DNA from: Streptomyces sp. NBC_01244
GTDB taxonomy: Bacteria; Actinomycetota; Actinomycetes; Streptomycetales; Streptomycetaceae
Direction: 5' to 3'
Length of the DNA: 64,000 bases
Assembly (NCBI RefSeq): GCF_035987325.1
Contig: NZ_CP108488.1
Coordinates: 124,001 to 188,000 of the forward strand
The translations under genes and the position numbers were made by a program. Positions 29,265 to 38,392 of the stretch are shown here, one piece after another; position 1 is the first letter of the stretch; each line of letters opens with the position of its first letter. The notes beneath the pieces are model-generated. The model was not told the origin of the DNA. It did not search any database and was given only the letters and a program-made list of their open reading frames with translations.

Positions 29265-29447
29265 ATGGACGACAAGCGAGTGGACCGAGACGGCAGGTAC
29301 TCGTCGCACGGACATCTCAGGGGTGGCCGGGAAGCCGGCCTCCTCGTCTTCCTCGCGGCGGCCGGAATCCTGGCGGTCCTCCGGCCTGATCAGTACGCCG
29401 GCCTGGTCCACCACGCCGGCGGGATCCTCGCCGGGCTGTCCGGCTGA
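29265..29447 (+). CDS. small single-span membrane protein
   Basis: A 60-residue protein with a charged N-terminus (MDDKRVDRDGRYSSHG) and one hydrophobic segment (about 27-42, GLLVFLAAAGILAVL), then a Gly/His tail. No family recognised. It ends 92 bases before the ABC exporter gene and may share its transcription. The ribosome site is weak (TGGA). Confidence 0.45.
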   Translation: MDDKRVDRDGRYSSHGHLRGGREAGLLVFLAAAGILAVLRPDQYAGLVHHAGGILAGLSG

Positions 29448-29539
29448 ACACTCCGCCCCCAGTTGACACACCGGCACGACCTGGTGCTCAGATCCGCGAC
29501 CGCAGTGACCGGGCAACCGGACGACAAAAGGACCACGTC

Positions 29540-31327
29540 ATGACCGCGACCGACCCATCGGCCGCCGACACCGCACGACTGACCGCCCCGAAGACGTTCC
29601 AGGCGCTGTACGCCCATTTCCGACCGCACCACAAGGCCGTCTCGCTCGCCGCCCTGCTCACCCTGATCGGGGCCGGGAGCGGGTTGCTGCAGCCCCTGGC
29701 CACGAAGGTCCTCGTGGACCGGCTGGGCTCCGGCGAGACGATCAGCAGGATCCTCCTGGCCCTCACCGCGCTCGTGGTGCTGGGCGCGGTGCTCCAGGCG
29801 CTCGGCGCGTACGTGCTGGAGCGGATCGCGGAGTCGGTCGTACTGGCCGCCCGCCGCACCCTGGTCGGCCGGCTGTTGCGGCTGCGCCTCACGGAGGTCG
29901 AGCGGCACCAGCCGGGCGACCTGATGTCCCGGGTCACCTCCGACACGACGCTCCTGCGCGCCGTCACCACCCAGGCGCTCGTCAACGGTGCCACCGGCGT
30001 CGTAACGCTGGTCGCGGCCATCGTCATGATGGCCTTCATGGACGCCGTGCTGCTCGGCGTCACCCTGTCTGTGGGCGTGCTGATCGGCGGGGCCGTCGGC
30101 CTGGTGATGCCCAGGATCGCGCAAGCCACCGAGCGTGCGCAGGAGGCGGTCGGGGAGGTCTCCTCCGTCCTCGAGCGGATCTTCGGTGCGCTGCGGACGG
30201 TCAAGGCCTCAGGTGCCGAACAGCGCGAGAACGCGGTCGCCGACGCGGCATTGCAGCGGTCGTGGCGGCACGGCGTGACGAGTGCGAAGTGGGAGGCGGT
30301 GGCGGAGGGGTCGGTCGGTCTGGCCATGCAGCTGTCGTTCCTCGCGGTGCTCGGGGTCGGCGGAGCACGCGTGGCCTCCGGAGCGATCCCCGTGTCCACT
30401 CTGATCGCCTTCCTGCTCTACCTCTTCTATGTCATCGAGCCGGTGGAAAGGCTGGTCCAAGCGGCCTCCGCGTATCAGGAGGGATCAGCGGCCATCGCCC
30501 GGATCGACGAAGTAGAGCGGCTCGAAACGGAGCCCCTGGACCAGGAGCACCCCGAGCGCCCCGGAACATCGGCGGCGGCCTGCGGCCCGGCGGCGGTCCG
30601 CTTCGAGGACGTGGGTTTCCGCTACCGCGATGACCTTCCGCCCGTCCACCACCAGGTCGACTTCGAGGTGTGCAGCGGCGGCATGACGGCCTTCGTCGGC
30701 CCCTCGGGAGCGGGCAAGTCGACCGTCTTCGCGCTGATCGAGCGGTTCTACGAGACGACCGGAGGCCGGGTTCTGATCGACGGCAAGGACGTCCGGGACT
30801 GGTCGCTGCCGGAGCTGCGGGGCGCCATCGGATACGTGGAGCAGGACACGCCGGTTCTGGCCGGGACGCTGCGGGAGAACCTGATCTTCGCGGCGCCCGA
30901 CGCGGCCGACCAGGACATCCACGACGTCCTGGTCCGGGCGAAGCTGGACACGCTGGTGGACCGCCTGCCGCAGGGACTGGAAACCCCGGTCGGACACCGC
31001 GGTACCAAGCTGTCGGGCGGCGAGCGGCAGCGCATCGCGATCGCCCGCGCCCTGCTGCGCAAACCCCGGCTCCTGCTCCTGGACGAGGCGACCTCGCAGC
31101 TCGACGCCGTCAACGAACTGGCGGTACGCGACGTCATCACGCAGGCAGCCCGAACCACCACCGTCCTCGTCGTGGCACACCGCCTCTCCACGGTGACCCA
31201 CGCCGACCGGATCGTGGTGATGGACGCGGGGCGGGTACGAGCGGTGGGCACCCATATGGAACTGCTCGACCAAGACAGCCTGTACGCACGCCTGGCGGCC
31301 ACCCAGTTCCTGGGGCCGGCACGGTGA
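29540..31327 (+). CDS. ABC exporter, fused membrane and ATPase domains
   Basis: A 595-residue half-transporter: six membrane helices in residues about 30-300, then an ATPase domain with Walker A GPSGAGKST (387-395), signature LSGGERQRIAIARAL, Walker B LLLLDEATSQLD and the H-loop VAHRLST. This is the type I exporter layout (MsbA/LmrA-like); it would work as a homodimer. A TTGACA lies at 29463-29468 and AAGGA precedes the ATG. Its stop overlaps the GTG of a small membrane-anchored protein gene (GTGA), so that protein may be its cargo or partner. No typical substrate-specific feature is seen. Confidence 0.92.
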   Translation: MTATDPSAADTARLTAPKTFQALYAHFRPHHKAVSLAALLTLIGAGSGLLQPLATKVLVDRLGSGETISRILLALTALVVLGAVLQALGAYVLERIAESVVLAARRTLVGRLLRLRLTEVERHQPGDLMSRVTSDTTLLRAVTTQALVNGATGVVTLVAAIVMMAFMDAVLLGVTLSVGVLIGGAVGLVMPRIAQATERAQEAVGEVSSVLERIFGALRTVKASGAEQRENAVADAALQRSWRHGVTSAKWEAVAEGSVGLAMQLSFLAVLGVGGARVASGAIPVSTLIAFLLYLFYVIEPVERLVQAASAYQEGSAAIARIDEVERLETEPLDQEHPERPGTSAAACGPAAVRFEDVGFRYRDDLPPVHHQVDFEVCSGGMTAFVGPSGAGKSTVFALIERFYETTGGRVLIDGKDVRDWSLPELRGAIGYVEQDTPVLAGTLRENLIFAAPDAADQDIHDVLVRAKLDTLVDRLPQGLETPVGHRGTKLSGGERQRIAIARALLRKPRLLLLDEATSQLDAVNELAVRDVITQAARTTTVLVVAHRLSTVTHADRIVVMDAGRVRAVGTHMELLDQDSLYARLAATQFLGPAR

Positions 31328-31665
31328 CCATGAAGCTTTCCCGGATGGGCGCGGGCGTGGCGCTCCTTGGCGCCGCGGTCGCGGCAGTACTCGCGAGCGG
31401 CCCCGCACAGGCCTCAGTGGGCGAAGTCGGGATCAGCCACGTGTTCTTCATGGCGCACTGCGAGTCGTGCGTGCATGACAGCACCACGCAGGGGGACGTC
31501 ACCTTCAATTCCACCGCCGAGCCGGGCCCCGCACCGACCAGTGAACCGGCAACCGGTTGGGTACGCACCGAAACGGTGATGCTGGGCGGCGGCGCTTTCG
31601 CCGCCGCCACTGCCGCGGTCCTGGGCCTCGCCGCTCGGCGCCGGATCGCGCGCCACAACGACTGA
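31324..31665 (+). CDS. small exported protein with C-terminal membrane anchor
   Basis: A 113-residue protein (starting at the GTG overlapping the exporter stop; an ATG two codons later is the alternative). It has a signal peptide (cleaved near GPAQAS), a mature part with HCESCVHDSTT, a Pro/Thr-rich stretch, a hydrophobic segment (about 88-105) and a basic tail RRRIARHND. This is the layout of a wall- or membrane-anchored protein, but no LPXTG-like motif precedes the anchor. The four-base overlap couples it to the ABC exporter. I do not recognise the family. Confidence 0.7.
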   Translation: MTMKLSRMGAGVALLGAAVAAVLASGPAQASVGEVGISHVFFMAHCESCVHDSTTQGDVTFNSTAEPGPAPTSEPATGWVRTETVMLGGGAFAAATAAVLGLAARRRIARHND

Positions 31666-31704
31666 CGGGCTACGGCCTCAGCTTGATCGTTTTCGCATGA
31701 CCCG

Positions 31705-31757
31705 GGCGGGCTCGGCCTTCCGCCGAGCCCGCCACACCGGCTCCGCTCCGGAGCCGG
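31705..31757. terminator. double hairpin between convergent operons
   Basis: GGCGGGCTCGG (31705-31715) with CCGAGCCCGCC (31723-31733), then CCGGCTCCG (31737-31745) with CGGAGCCGG (31749-31757). Both stems are perfect. They separate the exporter operon from the end of the arabinoxylan operon. Confidence 0.8.
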
Positions 31758-31772
31758 ACCCGTGTCACACCG

Positions 31773-33254
31773 TTAGCGCTGCAGTGTCAGCAGACCCGGC
31801 CGGTAGGGCCATTGGCCGTAGTCGCCGCCGGAGTTGGGGTCCCGCCCCTGGTAGAGGAACTGCAGGTTGCAGGGATCGACGGTGAAGGTCTGATCGGCGC
31901 TGGTGCGGATCAGTTCGCCATGGCTGATGTCGTTGGTCCAGGTGGCGCCACTGTTGGCCTTCCCGGCGAAGGGGTTGCTCGCGGTCGCGGCCTGGGGCGT
32001 CCACGAGCCGTTCAGACTGGTGGCCGTGAACGAGCGGAAGTAGCGGCCCTGCGGGCCGCTCGCCTCGACGATCATCAGGTAGCGGTCCTGGCCCTGGAGC
32101 TTGTAGACCTGCGGGGCTTCGAACAGGTTGTCCGGCGTGTCGCTCATGATCGTTGTGTAGGTCGAGCCGAAACTGCTCGGGAAGTTCCCGATCGGCATGG
32201 CGGCCCGGTAGATCTTGCCGTTGTCACCGGCGAAGAACAGGTACATGTTCGTTCCGTCAGCGATGAGCGTCTGGTCAATGGGGCCGGTGGTGGAGCCGGT
32301 GATGCTTCCGGAAAAGAGCACCTGCTGCGAGGACCAGCCGTTGGGGTTCGTGGGGTCGCTCGACGTCCGGTAGGAGAAGGCGCTCCCGCCTCCCCACTGG
32401 TAGGCGAGCACCCAGATGTTCTTCGGCGCGAAGTAGAAGAGCGTGGGCGCGACGACGGAGTTCGACATCGTGTTCTGGTTGGCCGAGGCCATCTCCGACC
32501 AGTTGCCGAACAGGCCGAAGTTCATCGAACCCCAGCCCGCTCCCGTTCCCGCGGCGCCGTGCGTCGTCGCATAGACGAGATGCTTGCCGTTGTAGGGGGC
32601 GACGGTGAAGTCCTTGAGCGAGGCCCACCCTGACTTGGGCTGCGCCAGCGCGCCCGTCGAGGTCCAGCGGTAGGTCGACGGAAGAGCGCACGCACCGGGG
32701 TTGCCGGCACCGACCTTGACGAGCTGCCACTGCTGGTTGGTGCCGCCCCAGTCGTCGTACTGGACGATGTTCGCGTTGTCGGCGGTGGAGCCGCCTTGTA
32801 CTTCGAGGGCCTTGTTGCTGTGGCGCGCGATGAGCCTCACGTAGCCGTCCGAGCTGTCGGCCAGCCGCCACTGCTGATTGGTCCCGTTCGCGTCGGCCCA
32901 CTGGGCGATCGAGGCGCCGTTCGCGGTGGACCCGTTCTGGACGTCCAGCACCTTGCCGGAGTGGCGGGACTTGATGCGGTAGTTGCCGCCGCCGGAGTCG
33001 ACGAACTGCCACTGCTGCTGGTTCTGATCGTTCCGGGTCCACTGGGTGATGCGGGCGCCGTCGCCGGTGGCCAGGTTGTAGACGTCCAGGGCCTTGCCGC
33101 TGTTGCGGTTGACCAGCACGTAGGAGGCGTTGGGGTCGACGGTCGCCGCGCTGGCGGGCTGGACGCTGAGGAAGGTGGCCAGGAGCAGCAAGGGCGCGAG
33201 GACGGCGAGCAGGCGTCGCCTCAGGTGGACCGGGGAGGGATGGCGAAACCACAT
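31773..33254 (-). CDS. secreted GH62 alpha-L-arabinofuranosidase with ricin-type domain
   Basis: A 493-residue exported enzyme. Signal peptide about 1-36; a ricin-type β-trefoil (CBM13-like, about 38-165) with three repeats ending QQWQF, QQWRL and QQWQL; then the GH62 catalytic domain from about residue 175. GH62 hallmarks include the base Asp in [15 protein letters not shown], Asp in GPIDQTLI and the acid Glu in [11 protein letters not shown]62 enzymes remove arabinose side chains from arabinoxylan. The ATG at 33254 shares one base with the stop of the cupin gene and follows AAAGGAG. It is the last gene of the nine-gene operon. Confidence 0.93.
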   Translation of the reverse strand: MWFRHPSPVHLRRRLLAVLAPLLLLATFLSVQPASAATVDPNASYVLVNRNSGKALDVYNLATGDGARITQWTRNDQNQQQWQFVDSGGGNYRIKSRHSGKVLDVQNGSTANGASIAQWADANGTNQQWRLADSSDGYVRLIARHSNKALEVQGGSTADNANIVQYDDWGGTNQQWQLVKVGAGNPGACALPSTYRWTSTGALAQPKSGWASLKDFTVAPYNGKHLVYATTHGAAGTGAGWGSMNFGLFGNWSEMASANQNTMSNSVVAPTLFYFAPKNIWVLAYQWGGGSAFSYRTSSDPTNPNGWSSQQVLFSGSITGSTTGPIDQTLIADGTNMYLFFAGDNGKIYRAAMPIGNFPSSFGSTYTTIMSDTPDNLFEAPQVYKLQGQDRYLMIVEASGPQGRYFRSFTATSLNGSWTPQAATASNPFAGKANSGATWTNDISHGELIRTSADQTFTVDPCNLQFLYQGRDPNSGGDYGQWPYRPGLLTLQR

Positions 33255-33997
33255 CAGAAGGGCTCCTTTGGAGGGTGGGGATGAGGTGACCCCGACGGAC
33301 CGCGGAACAGCCGTATTGGGGGGTCGGGGACGGGATAGGTGTGAAGGCGGCCGCACATGCCGAAGCGTTGGTGCTCCGGACGCTCCAGTCGCGACACTTC
33401 GCCGTGGTCGAGGTGGGAGAGGTCTCCGGCCTTCAGCCGTTCCAGCTGACGGCCGGTCGTGACGGCAGCGGCCATGGGGCCGTCACGCCAGCGGATCCAC
33501 CAGGCGTCCAGGAGCTCGCTCTTCAGGCGGTGGGCTGCGATGTGGAACTCCGGCAACCCGCCTTCGCACAAGGCCAGGAAACCCTCGACCGCCAAGTCGC
33601 GGCGGCGGCGCGCTGCCGCGGAATGGTCACCGGTCAGGGCCGCCGCCCTCCGGTAGGCGTGGGGATCGGCCAGGAGCGGAGCAGGGAAGGTGAAGACGGC
33701 GTCGCCCGCCTCGGGGAGTCCGCCGTTCTGCATGAGCACCACGAGGCGCAGGCCGCCGTCGTTGACGAGGCGGTGGATCGTGCCGGGGGTGAACCAGACG
33801 ACGTCGCCGGGGTGCAGCGGGGTGTCGGCGAACCCGGAGGTGGTGAGCGTCTGGACGCTGCCCGCGCCGCCGGTGACTACGTAGGCTTCGGAGCAGACGA
33901 GGTGCATGTGGGGCGTGCCGCCGCACAGCCCGTCGGCGGCCTCCCAGTCGTACACGGTCAGCCCGGAGATCCCCACGCCGCCGGGGAACGGGGTCAC
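33254..33997 (-). CDS. cupin-domain protein
   Basis: A 247-residue intracellular protein with an N-terminal cupin fold: [17 protein letters not shown] holds the metal-binding His/Glu set and [18 protein letters not shown] the second His. The C-terminal half is helical and unassigned. No signal peptide. Several starts are possible (GTG at 34042, 34000 or 33997); 33997 gives the four-base GTGA overlap with the PmoA-like gene upstream that is used elsewhere in this operon. It probably acts on, or senses, a sugar in the same step as its two neighbours. Confidence 0.8.
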   Translation of the reverse strand: MTPFPGGVGISGLTVYDWEAADGLCGGTPHMHLVCSEAYVVTGGAGSVQTLTTSGFADTPLHPGDVVWFTPGTIHRLVNDGGLRLVVLMQNGGLPEAGDAVFTFPAPLLADPHAYRRAAALTGDHSAAARRRRDLAVEGFLALCEGGLPEFHIAAHRLKSELLDAWWIRWRDGPMAAAVTTGRQLERLKAGDLSHLDHGEVSRLERPEHQRFGMCGRLHTYPVPDPPIRLFRGPSGSPHPHPPKEPF

Positions 33998-34854
33998 CAC
34001 GAGTGTTCCGCGATGTGGCGGGACAGGCGCCCGGGGGTCCACGCGCCGTTGGCCACGACGATCCGGTAGCGGCGCGACATGGTCTCGCCCGGGGCCAGCG
34101 GCAGTTCCTCGTCGAATGCCAGGGAGGGGTTGACGGCTGGGAAGGGCTCGCTGCGGACGAACCAGTCGCAGGGGGCGTCCGGATCGTCCAGGAACAGGAG
34201 CGTGGAGGAGCGGTCGACCTCGTCGTGCGTGCCGGTGAAGGCCAGCCAGTCACCCTGCTCGCCCATCGCGGGGCCGATCACGTCGCCGCCGGTGAGATCG
34301 CGCGGGCCGCGCCAGAACAGGCCGCAGTATCCGGCGAGCCTTCTGCCCTGTGTGCCGGGGCTACCGAACAGCAGACCGGCGCCCCGAACGTTGGTCAGTG
34401 CGGTGGTGACGTCCAGGGTCCAGGAGTCGGCCTCGACGTCCCGGGCGGTCAGCGTGCGGCGCTCGTCGATCCAGTGCTCCCCCGCCATCGTGTACCAGGC
34501 CAGGGCTTCGGTGATCACGGCGCGGCCTCGGACCGTCTCGGCGGACAGAGTGAGGCTGCGCATCGTGCCGAGGTTCGGCAGGTCCACGTAGCCCTGGCCG
34601 CGCAAGTAGGTTCCGCCGCCCCAGAAGTTGTGCCCCGACACCCACGACGCCGTGATCTGAATGCCCTTGTGCCAGCGGTGGTCGTGCGGCCGGTAGCCGG
34701 TGACCACGTCGCCGGCGAGCGTGCGCACCGGATGGAGGTAGGGTTTCGGCGCCTCGAAGGGGTCCATGACCGGCCGGTGCACGTACCGGAAGAGGTCGAC
34801 GCCGCGAGCTCGGACGGTCAGCGAGTCCTCGTCCTCGATGAGTTCGAAGGTCAT
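33994..34854 (-). CDS. PmoA-like protein (DUF6807)
   Basis: A 286-residue protein of the PmoA-like/DUF6807 family, often found beside Gfo/Idh/MocA oxidoreductases in sugar clusters. Family features include KPYLHPVRTLAGDVVTGYRPHDHRWHKG near residues 38-65 and GHNFWGGGTY. No signal peptide. The fold is related to galactose mutarotase-like β-sandwiches, but no activity is established. It overlaps the oxidoreductase gene upstream (ATGA) and the cupin gene downstream (GTGA), so the three are made together. Confidence 0.82.
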   Translation of the reverse strand: MTFELIEDEDSLTVRARGVDLFRYVHRPVMDPFEAPKPYLHPVRTLAGDVVTGYRPHDHRWHKGIQITASWVSGHNFWGGGTYLRGQGYVDLPNLGTMRSLTLSAETVRGRAVITEALAWYTMAGEHWIDERRTLTARDVEADSWTLDVTTALTNVRGAGLLFGSPGTQGRRLAGYCGLFWRGPRDLTGGDVIGPAMGEQGDWLAFTGTHDEVDRSSTLLFLDDPDAPCDWFVRSEPFPAVNPSLAFDEELPLAPGETMSRRYRIVVANGAWTPGRLSRHIAEHSW

Positions 34855-35897
34855 CGGAACACCTCCGGGCGGCCTCCGTTGAGCAAGCCGTAGAACGGGT
34901 CGGCCGCGTCGATCTCTCCGCGCCGGACCGGCAGGCCGGTGATCGCGGCCTTGTACAAGGCGGTGACCAGTTCCATGGTGGGCCTGCCGAGGTCGGGCCG
35001 GATCCCCGCCTCGTAGTCGTCCAGGAAGGCCGCGAGTTGGGCGGTGTGCGAGCTGGGCAGGTCCTCCGGCGGCTCCCACTTCACGCTTTTCGAGCTGGTG
35101 GTGAACGTCCAGTCCGCGTTGGAGTAGCCGTACAGATGGCGCAGTTCGACCGTGGCGTCGGTGAGATCGAACCGCAGGTAGCTCTCCTCCCGCGGGGAAA
35201 GGACGCTGTTGACGACCGTCGCGATGGCTCCGTTCTCGAACCGGACGAGGGCCGCGGACACGTCCTCGGTCTGGATCTCGCGTTCGAGGCGGCCGGCCAT
35301 CGCGCGTACCTCGGTCCATTCGCCGAGCACCGCGAGCATCAGGTCCATCTGGTGGATGCCGTGGCCCAGAGTCGGGCCACCGCCCTCACCCTCCCAGCTG
35401 CCGCGCCAGGGCACGTCGTAGTAGGCGTCGTCGCGGTACCACGCCGTGACGCACTGCGCGACGAGCGGACGGCCCAGCGTCCCGGCCGCGATCCGGTCAC
35501 GCAGGTACCCGGCCCCCGAGCCGTACCTGTGCTGGAACACCGCGCCCGCGACGGCGGGCCCCTCGGCGCCGCGGATCCGGTCGAGCTCGGCCAGCGACAG
35601 GGCCACCGGCTTCTCGCACCAGACCCACGCGCCCGACTCCAGGCAGACCACGGCCTGGTCGGCGTGCAGGAACGGAGGCGTGCACAGGTGCACGAGGTCC
35701 GGCCTCTGCTCCTGGAGCATCGTGTGCAGGTCGGTGTAGACCGCGGGTATGCCGTGTTCGGCCGCGAACGCCTCGGCGCGCGCGGCGTCCACGTCGACGG
35801 CGGCCACGATCACGGCCCGGTGCGCCTGCGCCCGGAGGGCGGGAACGTGGCAGAGACCCGCGATCCCGCCCGCTCCGACGATCGCCGTTCGGATCAT
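34851..35897 (-). CDS. Gfo/Idh/MocA-family oxidoreductase
   Basis: A 348-residue NAD(P)-dependent dehydrogenase. The Rossmann motif is VGAGGIAGLCH at the N-terminus, EKPVALS holds the conserved Lys of the family (about 95-97), and GHGIHQMDLM carries the conserved His-x3-Asp of the active site. Members oxidise or epimerise sugars and cyclitols. Being locked by overlapping codons between the GH10 gene and the PmoA-like gene, it probably handles a sugar released from xylan side chains. It could reduce or oxidise; the sequence does not say. Confidence 0.88.
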   Translation of the reverse strand: MIRTAIVGAGGIAGLCHVPALRAQAHRAVIVAAVDVDAARAEAFAAEHGIPAVYTDLHTMLQEQRPDLVHLCTPPFLHADQAVVCLESGAWVWCEKPVALSLAELDRIRGAEGPAVAGAVFQHRYGSGAGYLRDRIAAGTLGRPLVAQCVTAWYRDDAYYDVPWRGSWEGEGGGPTLGHGIHQMDLMLAVLGEWTEVRAMAGRLEREIQTEDVSAALVRFENGAIATVVNSVLSPREESYLRFDLTDATVELRHLYGYSNADWTFTTSSKSVKWEPPEDLPSSHTAQLAAFLDDYEAGIRPDLGRPTMELVTALYKAAITGLPVRRGEIDAADPFYGLLNGGRPEVFR

Positions 35898-36946
35898 CCG
35901 CCCAGCACCTTCCTGATCGAGTGATAGGCCGGCTTGGGCAGCAGGTTCTCGTCGTAGGGCAGCGCTGCGCCCTCACCGGGGAAGACGGAGGGGATCCACG
36001 AGTACTTGTCCGTGTAGTCCCAGATGGTGATGCCGACGCATTTCTCGACCGCCAGGCAGGCCTTGACGTAGTCGGCGTACCAGGTGGCCTGGGTGGCGAG
36101 CTTCGAAGGGGTCGCGGGGAGGTTCATCCGGATGTCGAGCTCGGTGATCGCGACCTCGACCCCGAGATCGGCGAAGCGCTGCATGTTCTGCCGGACATCG
36201 GCGGGGAAGCCGTACTGGAGCGCCAGATGGCCCTGGATGCCGAAGCCCTCCACCGGGACGCCGTCGGCCTTCAACTGCTTGATCAGGGTGTAATAGGCGT
36301 CGCTCTTGGGTCCGATCCAGTCGACGTTGTAGTCGTTGAGGTACAGCTTGGCGTGCTGGTCGGCCTCGTGGGCCCAGCGCAGGGCGTCGGCGATGTAGCC
36401 GGGGCCGAGCGTCTTGTAGAAGAGGGTCTCGCGGTAGGTGCCGTCTTCGTTGAAGGCCTCGTTGACTACGTCCCAATGGATCACCTGGCCCTTGAAGTGC
36501 CGGACTTCCGTCTGGATGTGGTTCTTGAGGACGGCGCGCAGTTCGTCGGCGGTCCAGGCGCGCTCGGTGAGCCAGGCGGGGAGCTGGTTGTGCCAGATGA
36601 GGGTGTGGCCGCGGACCTTCTGGTGGTGGGCCTTGGCGAACGAGACGACCTCGTCGGCGGCGGTGAAGTCGAAGACGCCGCGCTCGGGCTCGGTGGCGTA
36701 CCACTTCATGGCGTTGCCGGGGGTGGTCTGCCCGAACTCGCTGCCGAGGAGCTTCAGATAGGCGGCGTCGGTGAACTCGGGGTTGTCGGTGGCCGAGCCG
36801 AAGTACTTGTGGTGCTTCTTGGCCAGTTCTCCGAGCGTCCTGGGGCGGGGCTCGGCGGATGCGGGCGCGGCGGCGAGGCCGGCCGCCAGGCAGACGGCGG
36901 CGGACAGAGCGGTGAAAATCTGGGACGTTGACCTGGGAATGGGCAT
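35894..36946 (-). CDS. secreted GH10 endo-1,4-beta-xylanase
   Basis: A 350-residue exported GH10 enzyme without accessory domain. Signal peptide about 1-31 (APASA), then the (β/α)8 barrel. Acid/base Glu163 in WDVVNEAF and nucleophile Glu269 in ITELDIR are both present, as is the HTLIWHNQ substrate-binding strand. It cuts the xylan backbone outside the cell. Its stop overlaps the start of the oxidoreductase gene by four bases, an unusual tight coupling of a secreted with a cytoplasmic enzyme. Confidence 0.93.
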   Translation of the reverse strand: MPIPRSTSQIFTALSAAVCLAAGLAAAPASAEPRPRTLGELAKKHHKYFGSATDNPEFTDAAYLKLLGSEFGQTTPGNAMKWYATEPERGVFDFTAADEVVSFAKAHHQKVRGHTLIWHNQLPAWLTERAWTADELRAVLKNHIQTEVRHFKGQVIHWDVVNEAFNEDGTYRETLFYKTLGPGYIADALRWAHEADQHAKLYLNDYNVDWIGPKSDAYYTLIKQLKADGVPVEGFGIQGHLALQYGFPADVRQNMQRFADLGVEVAITELDIRMNLPATPSKLATQATWYADYVKACLAVEKCVGITIWDYTDKYSWIPSVFPGEGAALPYDENLLPKPAYHSIRKVLGG

Positions 36947-36975
36947 GACGGACTACTCCTGCGGTGATGGTCGGT

Positions 36976-38356
36976 TCAGTCGAGGACGATCGTGGTCAGC
37001 GCGCGTGGGGCGATCGTCGCCTTGAGGGTCGTGCCGTGCATGGAGACGATGTCGGCCGGGGTGATCGAGCGGGTCTCGTCGGTGACGTAGCCGTCGGGGC
37101 GGCGGTCGTGCCCGCCGCGGAGAGAGAACTCGGCGGAGCTTTCGTTGGTCGCGGTGTTGAGGATCTCGATCACGCGGCTGCCGTCGGTGTTGCGGAAGGC
37201 CGTGATCTGCAGTGCCGGGTCCGCCTTCGTGACCGGCACGCGGACGGCGCCGGGGCGGATGAAGCGGCTGAAGGCGGCCAGGGCCCAGTACCGCTTGGAC
37301 ACCCGGTAGTCGTCACCGGGGTTGGCCAGCTGGATGAGCCCCCGGGTCGCGCCGAGGGACGCGCCGGTCCAGTAGACGTAGGCGCTGGCTTTTCCGACGG
37401 TCAGTGTGTTCTGGATGTCGGCCGCGACGGCGAGACCGTCGTAGCCGCTGCCGTCGTCCCAGTTCTCGTTCCAGGTGGCGCCGTCCGGAGACCATTCCGA
37501 CATCCACACTGGCTTGTCGGTCGGCTGCGGGACCGCGGTCGGACCGCTGTAGCGGTGGCCGGTGATGGCCCGCACCGACTTGCCGGCGGCGGGGTCCGCC
37601 TCGATGGCCTCGGTGTAGGCGGCCTGCCGGTCCCAGCCGGCGGCGTCGCAGCAGACCAGCTCGGTCCTCAGCCCGGATGCGCGAACGGTCGGCCCGAGCA
37701 CCTTGAGGAAGTCGACGGCCTGCTGCGGGGTGAACCGCATCGAGGCGTAGGTCGCCGTCCAGTCGGGTTCGTTGGTGAATCCCAGGTCGGTGATCCCGAT
37801 GCCTTCCTGCCGGTAGAACTTCGCGTACTGCACGAGGTAGTTCGCGTAGGCCTGACGCCATTCGGGCCGCAGCTCGCCGCCGCCGTTCTCGCTTCCGTTG
37901 GTCTTCATGAAGGCCGGGGCGCTCCAGGCGTCGGCGTAGAACCGTTTGACGCCGTAGGACTTGGCCTCCTTCGCGAGCCAGACCTGGCCGCCGTCCCAGC
38001 CGTCCCAGACGTACTTCGGCGTGGCGTCCGGCCCGCCGGGATCGGCCGGCAGGATCGTCGGCATGTGGTCGTAGACCCTGTCGGTCGACGACCCGATGCC
38101 CAGGCGCAGGATCGAAAGGCCGGCGCCCTTGTCCTTGCTGAGCAGCAGGTCGAGCACTTCGCGCTGCTTGGCCGGGCTGAGGCCGCGCGCCGTGCAGCAG
38201 GTCGGCCCGCTGGAAGGCCATCGAGAAGCCGAATCCGTCCATGGACTGGAGCGCTGTGCGGAAGTCGATGCCGTTTCGCGCGGTGGTGGGGGCGGCCGCG
38301 GCCTGCGTTGTTAGCGCTAACAAAATTGGGACTGCCAGGGCGATCAGGCGTTTCAC
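36976..38356 (-). pseudogene. GH30-family xylanase/glycosidase with a frameshift
   Basis: The start MKRLIALAVPILLALTTQ is a signal peptide followed by the GH30 N-terminal motif MDGFGFSMAFQRADLLHGA. At about 38181-38190, inside a GC run, the frame shifts (net one base extra or two missing); the rest, from GLSPAKQREVLDLLLSKDKG to the C-terminal β-sandwich, reads in another frame. Acid/base Glu lies in GFTNEPDW and nucleophile Glu in WMSEWSP, so the enzyme would be active if the shift were absent. The subfamily cannot be set; GH30 includes glucuronoxylanases. Codon 13 is TTA, the bldA-dependent leucine codon, and lies in an operator-like palindrome. Confidence 0.82.
38308..38323. promoter_or_regulatory. 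intragenic 16-base palindrome matching the arabinose-type operator
   Basis: TTGTTAGCGCTAACAA is a perfect palindrome inside the signal-peptide codons of the GH30 gene. Its core fits TGTKAGCGYTAACA, the sites seen upstream of GH127 and araD. It contains the TTA codon. A roadblock or internal operator is possible; it could also be chance, but 16 perfect bases in this AT-poor genome are unlikely by chance. Confidence 0.6.
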
Positions 38357-38392
38357 AACGTCTCCTCGGGGGTGGATGTCGTGCGGGACGAA

